Translations under genes and position numbers: made by a program
Notes under the pieces: generated by a model
The model's database searches: none
Told to the model about the DNA's origin: nothing
What the model saw: the letters and a program-made list of their open reading frames with translations, nothing else
Shown: one piece after another, positions 52,231-59,482 of the stretch
How positions within the stretch are numbered: the stretch's first letter is position 1
Layout of the letters: each line of letters starts with the position of its first letter
NCBI GenBank assembly: GCA_021788095.1
Contig: JAJYLB010000002.1
Coordinates: forward strand, 62,001 to 126,000
From: Acidobacteriota bacterium
GTDB taxonomy: Bacteria > Acidobacteriota > Terriglobia > Acidiferrales > UBA7541
DNA: 64,000 nucleotides
Reading direction: 5' to 3'

Positions 52231-52637
52231 AGACGAAACCGAAGCGAAAAGCACCCCCACATAACAGGCGAGCAACAGGGCGGTTCCGCAAGGGCAATCC
52301 CATCGGGAAGGCCACGCGCTTCCCGCCCGGCGTCTCGGGCAATCCCGGCGGGCGTCCGAAACTGAAGGTCGTTTCCGAGGCCGCACGCGCTTTGCTCGCT
52401 TCGACGGTTCCGGGAGACAAGTACGGCAGGACTTTCGCCGAGGCAATCGTCTTGGCTCTCGGTTTGCAGGCCGTTGAGGGAAACATCAGCGCCGCGAGCG
52501 AGCTTACCGATCGCGCTGAGGGCCGTGCGCGGCAGGCGATGGACATCCAGCAAACTGACCCCTTGCTCGACTTGATTTGCGAACTGAAAGCGCAGTCGAA
52601 GCTGTGCGGGCCGGTCGAAGGCGACGAGAGGGAATGA
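52227..52637 (+). CDS. DUF5681-like protein (island 2)
   Basis: 136 residues. The N-terminus is basic with the DUF5681 motif KGNPIGKATRFPPGVSGNPG followed by GRPK. Family members are linked to phage or transposons, with a proposed small-terminase-like or DNA-binding role; here the second half (AEAIVLALGLQAVEGNISAA) is a helical region as in other members. Overlaps both neighbours by 4 nt. Confidence 0.8.
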   Translation: MKTKPKRKAPPHNRRATGRFRKGNPIGKATRFPPGVSGNPGGRPKLKVVSEAARALLASTVPGDKYGRTFAEAIVLALGLQAVEGNISAASELTDRAEGRARQAMDIQQTDPLLDLICELKAQSKLCGPVEGDERE

Positions 52638-52762
52638 AGCCGAAGCCCCGCAGGAAAAGAATCCCTGACTGGCGGCTGATCCAGGAGATCGAACGAATCA
52701 ACCGCCGATACGAAGAGGCCGTGAAGAAGCCGAAAGCAAAGAGGAGGAAAAATGGAAACTGA
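52634..52762 (+). CDS. Very small basic protein (island 2)
   Basis: 42 residues from ATG at 52634; ATGA overlap with the DUF5681 stop. Lys/Arg-rich (MKPKPRRKRIPDWRLIQEIE). No family recognised. Its end overlaps the start of the next gene by 11 nt. Confidence 0.55.
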   Translation: MKPKPRRKRIPDWRLIQEIERINRRYEEAVKKPKAKRRKNGN

Positions 52763-53144
52763 ATCGCCGGAACGAAAAACCGCCCCCGCGCCGTTGCGGA
52801 TTCCCATCGACCGGAAAGAAGCGAAGGCGCTGCTTAGAAAACTCGGCTGGGTGGTTACCGAAATGCTCGATAGCTTGTCCGCCGTCCACCCGAGGCATCC
52901 TGGGCATTTTCTGCACATGGGCATGCACGATTGGGCTGACTATGAAAATGAGCAACGGACGGCGATGCGCATGCTCGGGGGCAGCATCGGGAGCCTTGCG
53001 GGCCACGTCGAGGGGCTGCACGAAGCTGAGCCGCCGCGAACCGTAGAGCAAGTCAAATCGGAAATCGCGGCGCTCGAAGCCGAGCTCCGAGAACTGGAAT
53101 CCGGGAAGCGGAATCGAACCGGGAGAAAGGGAGGATCGAGATGA
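52752..53144 (+). CDS. Hypothetical helical protein (island 2)
   Basis: 130 residues. The middle has MLDSLSAVHPRHPGHFLHMG and MHDWADYENEQRT, and the C-terminal third is a coiled coil (EQVKSEIAALEAELRELE). No recognised family. Stop overlaps the next start (ATGA). Confidence 0.6.
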   Translation: METESPERKTAPAPLRIPIDRKEAKALLRKLGWVVTEMLDSLSAVHPRHPGHFLHMGMHDWADYENEQRTAMRMLGGSIGSLAGHVEGLHEAEPPRTVEQVKSEIAALEAELRELESGKRNRTGRKGGSR

Positions 53145-53662
53145 ACGCTGCGTTCAAGAAAATAATGGGCCTGGGCATTAAGGCTTTCGCAGCCGACGCC
53201 GAACCCGAAGAGTTGGCGGCAGCGGCGCGGGAGGTCGGGAACTTCGATGACCCCGAGGAAGGTGAAAAAAGTCACGCGCAAGATTTTCGCAGAGTCGATG
53301 ACTACCGCTGGAAGGACGGCCACCGAGTCGGTGATCGCCGCAGGGCCGAAGATCGAAGGGCGCGGCTGCACCGGGCGCTCGACCGCGTCATCGATTTCTG
53401 CGAACACCGCGCCGCCGACGTTGGACACTACCGCATCGACGAGGAACCGGAAGAGCGCGCGAGGGAAATCGAAGCACTTCGTTTCCACCCGGACGATCTG
53501 GACGAGGATCTTCGTGAAGCCGTCGAAGACCGGCTCGCTTCCCGATCTCGGGGACGCGCCGCCGATTTCGCAGGCATGACGCGGGCGGATCAGGTTCGAC
53601 GTTTGAACGAGATGTATGGAGACGCGAAGCAGCACGCCCAGCAACGGGCTTCGCGTCGATGA
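53141..53662 (+). CDS. Hypothetical charged protein (island 2)
   Basis: 173 residues from ATG at 53141. Starts MNAAFKKIMGLGIKAFAADA and becomes very rich in Asp, Glu and Arg (RRAEDRRARLHRALDRVIDF), with no membrane segment. No family recognised. Last gene of the coupled cassette; after it about 345 nt have no supported gene. Confidence 0.55.
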   Translation: MNAAFKKIMGLGIKAFAADAEPEELAAAAREVGNFDDPEEGEKSHAQDFRRVDDYRWKDGHRVGDRRRAEDRRARLHRALDRVIDFCEHRAADVGHYRIDEEPEERAREIEALRFHPDDLDEDLREAVEDRLASRSRGRAADFAGMTRADQVRRLNEMYGDAKQHAQQRASRR

Positions 53663-53958
53663 GAGTTCGCCCCAGTGCTCGCGAATCGGCGTTCGCGGTC
53701 AGCGCCGGGGCGATGCCGCACCGGCCTCTTGGCCGTCGAGCGGCTGGACGCGCCGAGGCTTCCTCTTCCTCGGTGCGCGGAGGACGGGGGGCGCGGGACT
53801 GATCCGCTCGCGCCTTCCGGCCCGCCGAATCAGGGGTTTCGGGGCTTCCCAGAAGGCCGATTAATCGCGTTTCCAGCCAGTCTGGCGCGTTTTCCCAGGC
53901 CGGGTAGGGTGAAAAGGCTAGTGATTCCAAAAAACTTAACTAATTCTACGGAATTTGC
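53663..53958. other. Gene-free interval
   Basis: Open frames occur on both strands (for example minus 53388-53930) but overlap real genes or lack any recognised domain. Nothing supportable is seen. Confidence 0.35.
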
Positions 53959-53987
53959 TTTACATTCTTCCCGTTCCGGTTTACGAT
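53959..53987 (+). promoter_or_regulatory. Candidate promoter of the serine recombinase
   Basis: TTTACA (53959-53964), 17 nt, TACGAT (53982-53987), about 20 nt before the recombinase start. Confidence 0.45.
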
Positions 53988-54008
53988 TGGGGTATGGAGG
54001 GCAAGGCG

Positions 54009-54671
54009 ATGGGAAGAACGGAAAAAGCCTTCGGTTACCTAAGGGTGAGCGGGAAGGGGCAGGTTGCTGGCGACGGCTTCCCACGGCAAAGAGCGGCCAT
54101 CGAACGCTACGCCAAGGCCCAAGGCATTCGCGTTGTGCGGTGGTTCGAGGAGCGCGGCGTCTCGGGCACGAACGAGTTGACGGATCGCCCGGCGCTACAG
54201 GAGCTGTTGCTGGCTCTAGCAGGTGATGGGGTGCAAACGGTGCTGGTGGAAAAGCTCGACCGCTTGGCGCGGGATCTGATGATTCAGGAAACCATCCTGC
54301 ATGATCTGGCAAAGAACGGTTACAGGCTCGTCAGCGCCGCCGAGCCGGACCTGTGCAGTGACGATCCCAGCCGCAAGCTCATGCGGCAGATTTTCGGGGC
54401 GATTGCCGAGTACGACAAATCCATGATCGTCGCCAAGCTCCGCGCCTCCCGCGAACGGATGCGCGCGAAGGCTGGCAGATGCGAAGGCCGGAAGCCCTAC
54501 GGATTCCGCGACGGCGAGGGGCGGGTGATTGAACGGATGAAGAGGCTTTCCGGGGACGGCTTGAACTATTCCGCAGTTGCCGCGAAGCTCAATGCCGAAG
54601 GCATCCGCACGCGGTCGGGCGGGCAGTGGTTCCCAGCAACCGTGGCCCGCATCCTCGCCGCCAGCGCCTAG
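54009..54671 (+). CDS. Serine recombinase (resolvase family)
   Basis: 220 residues from ATG at 54009, with GGAGGGCAAGG upstream; ATG at 53994 is an alternative. The N-terminal catalytic domain has FGYLRVSGKGQ (nucleophile Ser), the arginine-bearing DRLARDL, and the helix IAEYDKSMIVAKLRASRERM that links to a DNA-binding domain (residues 150-220, DGLNYSAVAAKLNAEGIRTR). It belongs to the resolvase/invertase group rather than large integrases. It may move or invert island DNA, or resolve dimers. Confidence 0.88.
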   Translation: MGRTEKAFGYLRVSGKGQVAGDGFPRQRAAIERYAKAQGIRVVRWFEERGVSGTNELTDRPALQELLLALAGDGVQTVLVEKLDRLARDLMIQETILHDLAKNGYRLVSAAEPDLCSDDPSRKLMRQIFGAIAEYDKSMIVAKLRASRERMRAKAGRCEGRKPYGFRDGEGRVIERMKRLSGDGLNYSAVAAKLNAEGIRTRSGGQWFPATVARILAASA

Positions 54672-54946
54672 CAGACGCGCCGCCCGGCTCCTGCGCTCCG
54701 ATCCTCGCGCCGTTGCCGCTTCCATTCCGGCTTCAGCGGACGGAATGCGGCCTGCGCCGCCGCGAGCGATTCTCGGCTCCGCGTGAGATTTTCCTCAAGA
54801 ATCGGAAGCTTGGGCTCGATCTGAGAGAGCTCGGTGCGGAGGGCCTTGATTCGTCCGCGCAGTTTGCGCAGCTTCCTGTCAGCGGACTCGAACCGCTGCG
54901 TTGCTTCCGCGACCGCCCGTTTCGCCATGAAAAGTTTTTCGTCCAT
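54668..54946 (-). CDS. Small coiled-coil protein (island 2)
   Basis: 92 residues from ATG at 54946 (AGGGAGAACTG upstream). Almost entirely coiled coil (FESADRKLRKLRGRIKALRT; ELSQIEPKLPILEENLTRSR), with a basic tail. No family recognised. Its ATG overlaps the stop of the upstream unknown gene by 1 nt. Convergent with the serine recombinase, overlapping its end by 4 nt. Confidence 0.65.
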   Translation of the reverse strand: MDEKLFMAKRAVAEATQRFESADRKLRKLRGRIKALRTELSQIEPKLPILEENLTRSRESLAAAQAAFRPLKPEWKRQRREDRSAGAGRRVC

Positions 54947-55581
54947 CAGTTCTCCCTCGCTTTCGCCGGAACGAGCCACACGTTGCGCTCCGCGTATGGA
55001 TGGACGCTGGGTGCGAACACGACGATGAGCCACCGGAACGTCGCCTGACTTTTTCGTTCCCAGCGGGCGATTCCGAAGCGTTCGCGTTTGTGAAGCTCGT
55101 CAACCAGCTTGCGCAAGTCCCTGCGGGGGAGCGCGCTTTTCTTCTTCTTGCCCCTGACGATCTTTCCCTGCTTGTCGCGCCGGAAGAATTCCTCCGCGTC
55201 GTGGTTGCGGAAGTCCACGACGCGGAAGCTCATCGAGGCTTTCTGCCCCTGGGTGAACTTGAACGAGGTTGCGGACTTTTTGGCCAGTTCGCAGCCGAAG
55301 AGCAGCGCCGCCGCTTCGAAGCCGCGCGGCAAGGCGTCCAGCACGCGGTCAAACTGCCGCTTCTCGCGGCCGATCCTCATCACCGGGCCGAGAATGGCTT
55401 CCTGCAAATCCTGGAACAGATTCTGCGGCAAGCCGCTGCCTTCTCCGATGTTCCAGCTATGGTGGCCCTTCACTCTCCGCCACGCGCCGGGTTTTCCGTT
55501 CTTCTGCACCAGGCGAAATTTGAGCTTGCGGTCTTGGACGACGTAGTCCCACCGCTGACCCTGCATCTTGCTGTTCTTCAA
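54946..55581 (-). CDS. Unknown protein, possible DNA- or RNA-binding (island 2)
   Basis: 211 residues from ATG at 55581. It begins MKNSKMQGQRWDYVVQDRKL and has VKGHHSWNIGEGSG, AALLFGCELAKKSATSFKF, a Lys-rich loop (GKIVRGKKKKSALPRRDL) and an Arg-rich end with ERKSQATFRWLIVVFAPSV. I do not recognise the family. Together with the 92-residue coiled-coil gene it forms a two-gene operon near the island's integrase end. Confidence 0.6.
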   Translation of the reverse strand: MKNSKMQGQRWDYVVQDRKLKFRLVQKNGKPGAWRRVKGHHSWNIGEGSGLPQNLFQDLQEAILGPVMRIGREKRQFDRVLDALPRGFEAAALLFGCELAKKSATSFKFTQGQKASMSFRVVDFRNHDAEEFFRRDKQGKIVRGKKKKSALPRRDLRKLVDELHKRERFGIARWERKSQATFRWLIVVFAPSVHPYAERNVWLVPAKAREN

Positions 55582-55783
55582 GGGGAACCTCCGACGATTT
55601 TAAAAAATCCGCCGGGGGCAGCGGTTGCGAGACCATCGGGTGGAAACTCGCGGGGACGCTGCCCCCCTTGGATCTGAAACCGAAATTCGGCTTCTATTGA
55701 AAGTTACCCGCCAGACTGGTTTTGTGGGCAGCTTGATCCGCGCGCGGTGCTCGATTGTGACCCAATCTACGCCGCTTGTCACG

Positions 55784-56002
55784 GGGCTTATAAGCCCTGC
55801 CCCTGCTATATTTTTTTTAACTCCGGCGACGAAATCTTTGTCTTCTGGGGTAGATTTTTCTTTGCCGTCGGGGCTTATACCTACACAAAAGAGCAAAGGC
55901 TTATACCTTTCGCTCTTTTCGATAGGGGGTTATACCCCTAGCGGAAGAGAGAGAAAGGGAGAAGGCTTATACCTTCCTACTTGTCAGCAAGGCTTATAAG
56001 CC
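55784..56002. repeat. Array of six short palindromes with a common TTATA core
   Basis: GGGCTTATAAGCCC (55784-55797), GGGGCTTATACC (about 55870-55881), AAAGGCTTATACCTTT (55895-55910, inside a longer stem 55886-55920), TAGGGGGTTATACCCCTA (55923-55940), GAAGGCTTATACCTTC (55961-55976) and GGCTTATAAGCC (55991-56002). The core is constant while arms change together, so pairing is kept. It precedes the integrase. Confidence 0.8.
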
Positions 56003-56229
56003 CCCACCAGGACTCCCATCCCTTCCGACATGCGAACCACCATCGACGGGGTTTAATCATATTTGCAGATCGCCCCACTGAGGGCGGAATCCTCACCGAG
56101 GCCGCAACCCGGCCTGAAAGGAAATTTATGAGAAGAAAAAAGTGAGTTGAAAAAATGGCTACCCCTATCGCTAGGCATCGGCGTACCCTTCCTTCGCGCG
56201 CCGTTGGCGGGTTCAAGGAGGAGGAGACC

Positions 56230-57450
56230 TTGAGCCGTCGAAGGCACCAGAACGGAGAGCTGTTGAAATTAAGGAATGGCTGGAGTTGCCGGTTGTATGA
56301 AGATTATCGGGATGCCAATGGTGTTCGTCAGCGACGCCGCGTGCAGCGGTATCTGGGCGATTTTAAGAAATTGCCGACGCTACGCGCGGCGCAGAACGCT
56401 ATGGACGCCGAAGTTGCACTCGTAAATGATTACAGCCGCCAGCCGAAAACTACGATCACATTCCGCCAGCAGGCTGCTAGATGGATGGCGGATTGTAAGA
56501 AGCGGTCGTGGAAAGCGGTCAAGCCGGGCGTCATCGAGAAGCGGGAGTACGCATTGCGTCACGTTCTCCCGCTCCTCGGCGATCTCCCGCTTTCGGATGT
56601 GAAGAACGGGGCATTGCGAAGGTTGGTGGAGGAGCTATCCGCAAAAGGGCTAAAACCGAGCACCGCGCAAGCGAGCGTACAGGTCGTTAAAGCGGTCGTC
56701 GGCAGCGCCGAAGATGCGGATGGCAATTTACTATACGCGGTAACCTGGAATCGAAAGCTGACGCCGACCATCAACCCTGAAATGCAAAACAGGCCCACGT
56801 TTACAACTGAAGAGCTTCAAAGGCTCGTCAACGCTACCAAAGGGAAATTCCAGATGTCGATAATTCTCCTGGCAAGCACCGGCCTGCGGATCGGCGAAGC
56901 GCTCGGGCTGGAATGCAGGCATTTTGACGGCTCAGCGATTCGAATCGAGCAGGCGTCCTGGCGCGGCGTAATCCAAACGCCAAAGACCAGCAACGCCTAT
57001 CGCACGGTGGATCTCCACCCGCCAGTGGCGAAGTTGCTTGGGGAGTTTATCGGTGGCCGGAAATCGGGATTCATTTTTGAGACTCGAAACGGCCATCCGA
57101 TCGGCACTCGGAATTTCCTCCGGTTACTGTACGTGAGCCTAGAAGGGCTCGGACTCAAACAGCGTGGCTTTCACGCGTTGCGGCGATTTAGAAACAGCTT
57201 TCTGCGGACCAGAAGTTGCCCACCCGGCCTTTTGCGATATTGGATGGGGCACTCCTCCCACAGCATGTCGGATGTTTATGACCGCAGCTTTGAAGATGCG
57301 GCCTTCCGGCGTGATGTGGCGAATGCGGTCGGCGTGGGCTTCGAAGTCCCCGAAAAGTTGAACGTGAAAGGCCATGTAACCCGGCCCGAACAGCAAGAAC
57401 GGGCGTTATCGGGCGTCGGCCCGAAATCGGAAGCGGGTGTAAGTTATTGA
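56230..57450 (+). CDS. Tyrosine integrase adjacent to tRNA-Val
   Basis: 406 residues from TTG at 56230, chosen because AAGGAGGAGGAG ends 3 nt upstream; an ATG at 56155 is in frame but less supported. The catalytic set of the family is visible: Arg in LLASTGLRIGEALGLE, HxxR in GFHALRRFRNSF, and the final Tyr in YWMGHSSHSMSDVYDRSF. The N-terminal core-binding domain is helical. Stop at 57450 lies 7 nt before tRNA-Val, the target. It is the likely enzyme that placed island 2. Confidence 0.9.
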   Translation: MSRRRHQNGELLKLRNGWSCRLYEDYRDANGVRQRRRVQRYLGDFKKLPTLRAAQNAMDAEVALVNDYSRQPKTTITFRQQAARWMADCKKRSWKAVKPGVIEKREYALRHVLPLLGDLPLSDVKNGALRRLVEELSAKGLKPSTAQASVQVVKAVVGSAEDADGNLLYAVTWNRKLTPTINPEMQNRPTFTTEELQRLVNATKGKFQMSIILLASTGLRIGEALGLECRHFDGSAIRIEQASWRGVIQTPKTSNAYRTVDLHPPVAKLLGEFIGGRKSGFIFETRNGHPIGTRNFLRLLYVSLEGLGLKQRGFHALRRFRNSFLRTRSCPPGLLRYWMGHSSHSMSDVYDRSFEDAAFRRDVANAVGVGFEVPEKLNVKGHVTRPEQQERALSGVGPKSEAGVSY

Positions 57451-57456
57451 AAAGAA

Positions 57457-57533
57457 TGGTAGGCCCGTACGGATTCGAACCGTAGACCTCTACCGTGTCA
57501 AGGTAGCGCTCTAACCAACTGAGCTACGGGCCT
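57457..57533 (-). tRNA. tRNA-Val (anticodon GAC), intact, with encoded CCA
   Basis: 77 nt. Acceptor AGGCCCG/CGGGCCT, D-stem GCTC/GAGC, anticodon stem CTACC/GGTAG with loop TTGACAC (anticodon GAC, valine), T-arm TACGG-TTCGAAT-CCGTA, discriminator A and CCA encoded at 57457-57459. The 3' half is the integration target of two islands to its left. It remains functional because integration rebuilt the 3' end. Confidence 0.93.
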
Positions 57534-57865
57534 GTAAAAGCACTCAACTTCAGGTACTGTCGTCTCGCGAAATTCTAACATATGGCATCCGTTCCCATCA
57601 TCGAGCGCGGGCGCTCGGGCCGCCGCTCTATCGGCTCGAGCGGCGACTTCCCCCGCCGCCTCTTCGAGCATCTGTGCGCTCGCACCCCCTCCACACGCCA
57701 TCGCGGCCATTGGTCTTCGGAAGAGAGGGAGGCGGCGCCTCGGGAGGAGGCGAGGGCCTACGCGACTGGCGAACCGGGCCACTGCTGGATTGGGGCACTG
57801 CTGGATTGCCGGAGGGCTTGCGGATGTGACATTCTTCCTGCGTTCGTCGAGGCGAAGGAGGGGGA
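57534..57865. other. Gene-free interval next to tRNA-Val
   Basis: Open frames occur on both strands but no recognisable domain. It contains a direct repeat of a short segment (ACTGCTGGATTG twice at 57781-57792 and 57799-57810). May hold decayed sequence. Confidence 0.35.
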
Positions 57866-58064
57866 GTGAAGATCTGCGAGATGGCTTGGAAGGGCGTGGA
57901 AGAATACTTGAAGCACGACGACCGGGCGGTGCTTCCCCTGGGAAGCACCGAGCAACATGCCGGGCTAAGCCTTTGACCGACAGCGATCCGAGGAGGAGAT
58001 GCTGGCCATCTGGCAAGCGGGCGTCGAGGAGACGCGGCGGGCGATCGCGACGGACTGGGCGTGA
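57866..58064 (+). pseudogene. Creatininase-family amidohydrolase, internal deletion
   Basis: GTG at 57866 with GAAGGAGG upstream starts MKICEMAWKGVEEYLKHDDR then AVLPLGSTEQHAG, the N-terminus of a creatininase-family protein, and ends after 36 codons at a TGA. In another frame the sequence continues EEEMLAIWQAGVEETRRAIA, which is like the C-terminal end. About 180 residues, including the metal-binding centre, are missing. It lies 6 nt before the broken POT gene. Confidence 0.7.
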
Positions 58065-58070
58065 GGCGCC

Positions 58071-59283
58071 ATGGAACCTTCCGCATCCGGCGTGGAGCGG
58101 CATCCCCGGAAGGCGTTTCTCGTCCTCTTCGCAATAGAGATCTGGGAGCGGTTCGGCTACTACGGCATGGCCTCGCTGATGGTGCTCTACATGGTGGAGC
58201 GCCTGGGCCTGCCGGATGCGCGCGCCGATATCATTTGGGGCGCGTTCTCGGCCCTGGTCTACGCCATGCCGATGCTGGGCGGGTACCTGGCCGATCGAGT
58301 GCTGGGGGCACGGCGAACGCTGGTTTTGGGAGCCACGACGCTCGGGCTGGGCTACGTGCTGCTCTCGATACCGCGGAGCGTGGCGTTTTTCCCGGCGATG
58401 GGCATCATCGCCCTGGGCAACGGCCTCTTCAAAGTCAATCCGAACAACCTCGTTTCGCGGCTGTACGAGGGCCAGCTGCTGAAGCTGGATATCCTTTTCA
58501 CGATCTACTACATGTCGCTCAACATCGGCTCGTTTGTCTCGGTCCTGCTCGCGCCATGGATCAAAGACCATCCGAGCTGGACGATCGCGATCGGCCCGCT
58601 GCAATTCGATAGCTGGCATCTGGCTTTCGGCGTCAGCGCGATCGGGTTGACACTCGGCTTGCTTCAATACGGCGCGTTTCAGAGCGCGCTGCGGCCGTAT
58701 GGAACGGCGCCCGATTTTCAAAAGCTCCACCTGCCGAAACTGGGAGCGGTGCTGGGCGGCTCGCTGCTCGTCGCGGTCCTGGTTTCGGAGATCATTCGCC
58801 ACCGGCTGGTGGCTCTCGGAGTGGTCTGGCTATTCGCCGGCCTGATGATCGCGATCTTCCTTCACCTACTGGCGCGAGGAGAGAGGCGGGAACGAAAGCG
58901 GGTGGCCGCGTGCATTGTTTTCACGGCGATGTCGATGGTCTGTGGGTTTCTCGATGGTTTCGCAACTCGTGCCCGAGCGCTCGCGTGGAATCGTCATGGG
59001 GGCATGGTTCCTGGGGATGGGAGTCGGGCTCTACGCCGGAGGGGCGACCGCCGGCCTCGCGAGCATACCGGCGGGGATGACCGCGGCGGCGGAGACGCTC
59101 CACTTCTACACCCGTGTGTTTGCCTGGCTGGGCGCGGGTGCGTTGGGTTCGGCAGTGGTTGCGACCGCGCTCGTGCCGCTGCTGAAGCGGCTGATGGCCC
59201 AACCCGTTTCGCCGGAGGGCCGAGGGGAATGGGCCGCCGGCTTGGCGGATGCTCCGGATGCGGCGAGCGAACGCCTCCCCTAG
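58071..59283 (+). pseudogene. POT/PTR family peptide transporter, internal deletion and frameshift
   Basis: From ATG at 58071 the N-terminal half is intact: EIWERFGYYGMASLMVLYMV, GRYL-type loop GGYLADRVLGARR, and NGLFKVNPNNLVSRLYEG. Near 58915-58960 the frame shifts (RVAACIVFTAMSMV), and the C-terminal part continues in the +1 frame as SQLVPERSRGIVMGAWFLGM to the stop at 59283. About 80-100 residues of the middle (helices VII-IX) are missing, so it should not be functional. Confidence 0.75.
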
Positions 59284-59309
59284 CGTGGTGATTCAGAAAT
59301 TCTTCGTCT

Positions 59310-59400
59310 AATTGGGGAGGGCCTTCAGGGGCTAAAGCCCTTGAAAATGCGGGGCCTGATGTCGGAGTTGAAGCTGCGACCTCCTAAAAACCGGGCAGCG
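59310..59400. repeat. REP-like double palindrome
   Basis: TTCAGGGGCTAAAGCCCTTGA (59322-59342) and TGTCGGAGTTGAAGCTGCGACC (about 59359-59380), the diverged counterparts of the pairs at 22683 and 25706. Confidence 0.55.
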
Positions 59401-59429
59401 GACTTGTGAATCACGACGCGAGCGAGCGC

Positions 59430-59455
59430 GGGTGGGCTCTGCGGCGAGCCCACCC
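59430..59455 (-). terminator. Hairpin downstream of the HtrA gene
   Basis: GGGTGGGCTC (59430-59439), loop TGCGGC, GAGCCCACCC (59446-59455). It lies 27 nt past the htrA stop at 59483; there is no T-run. Confidence 0.55.
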
Positions 59456-59482
59456 AGGCACTCGTTCGGAAGCGATCTGCTT

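Noticed and set aside
53388-53930. 180-codon minus-strand frame
   Set aside because: Overlaps the end of the coupled cassette, starts at a TTG without ribosome site, and no domain is seen. Still possible for 53663-53930.
55784-56002. Rho-independent terminators in series
   Set aside because: Only one hairpin (55886-55920) is followed by T residues; six repeats with the same loop are not explained by termination alone.
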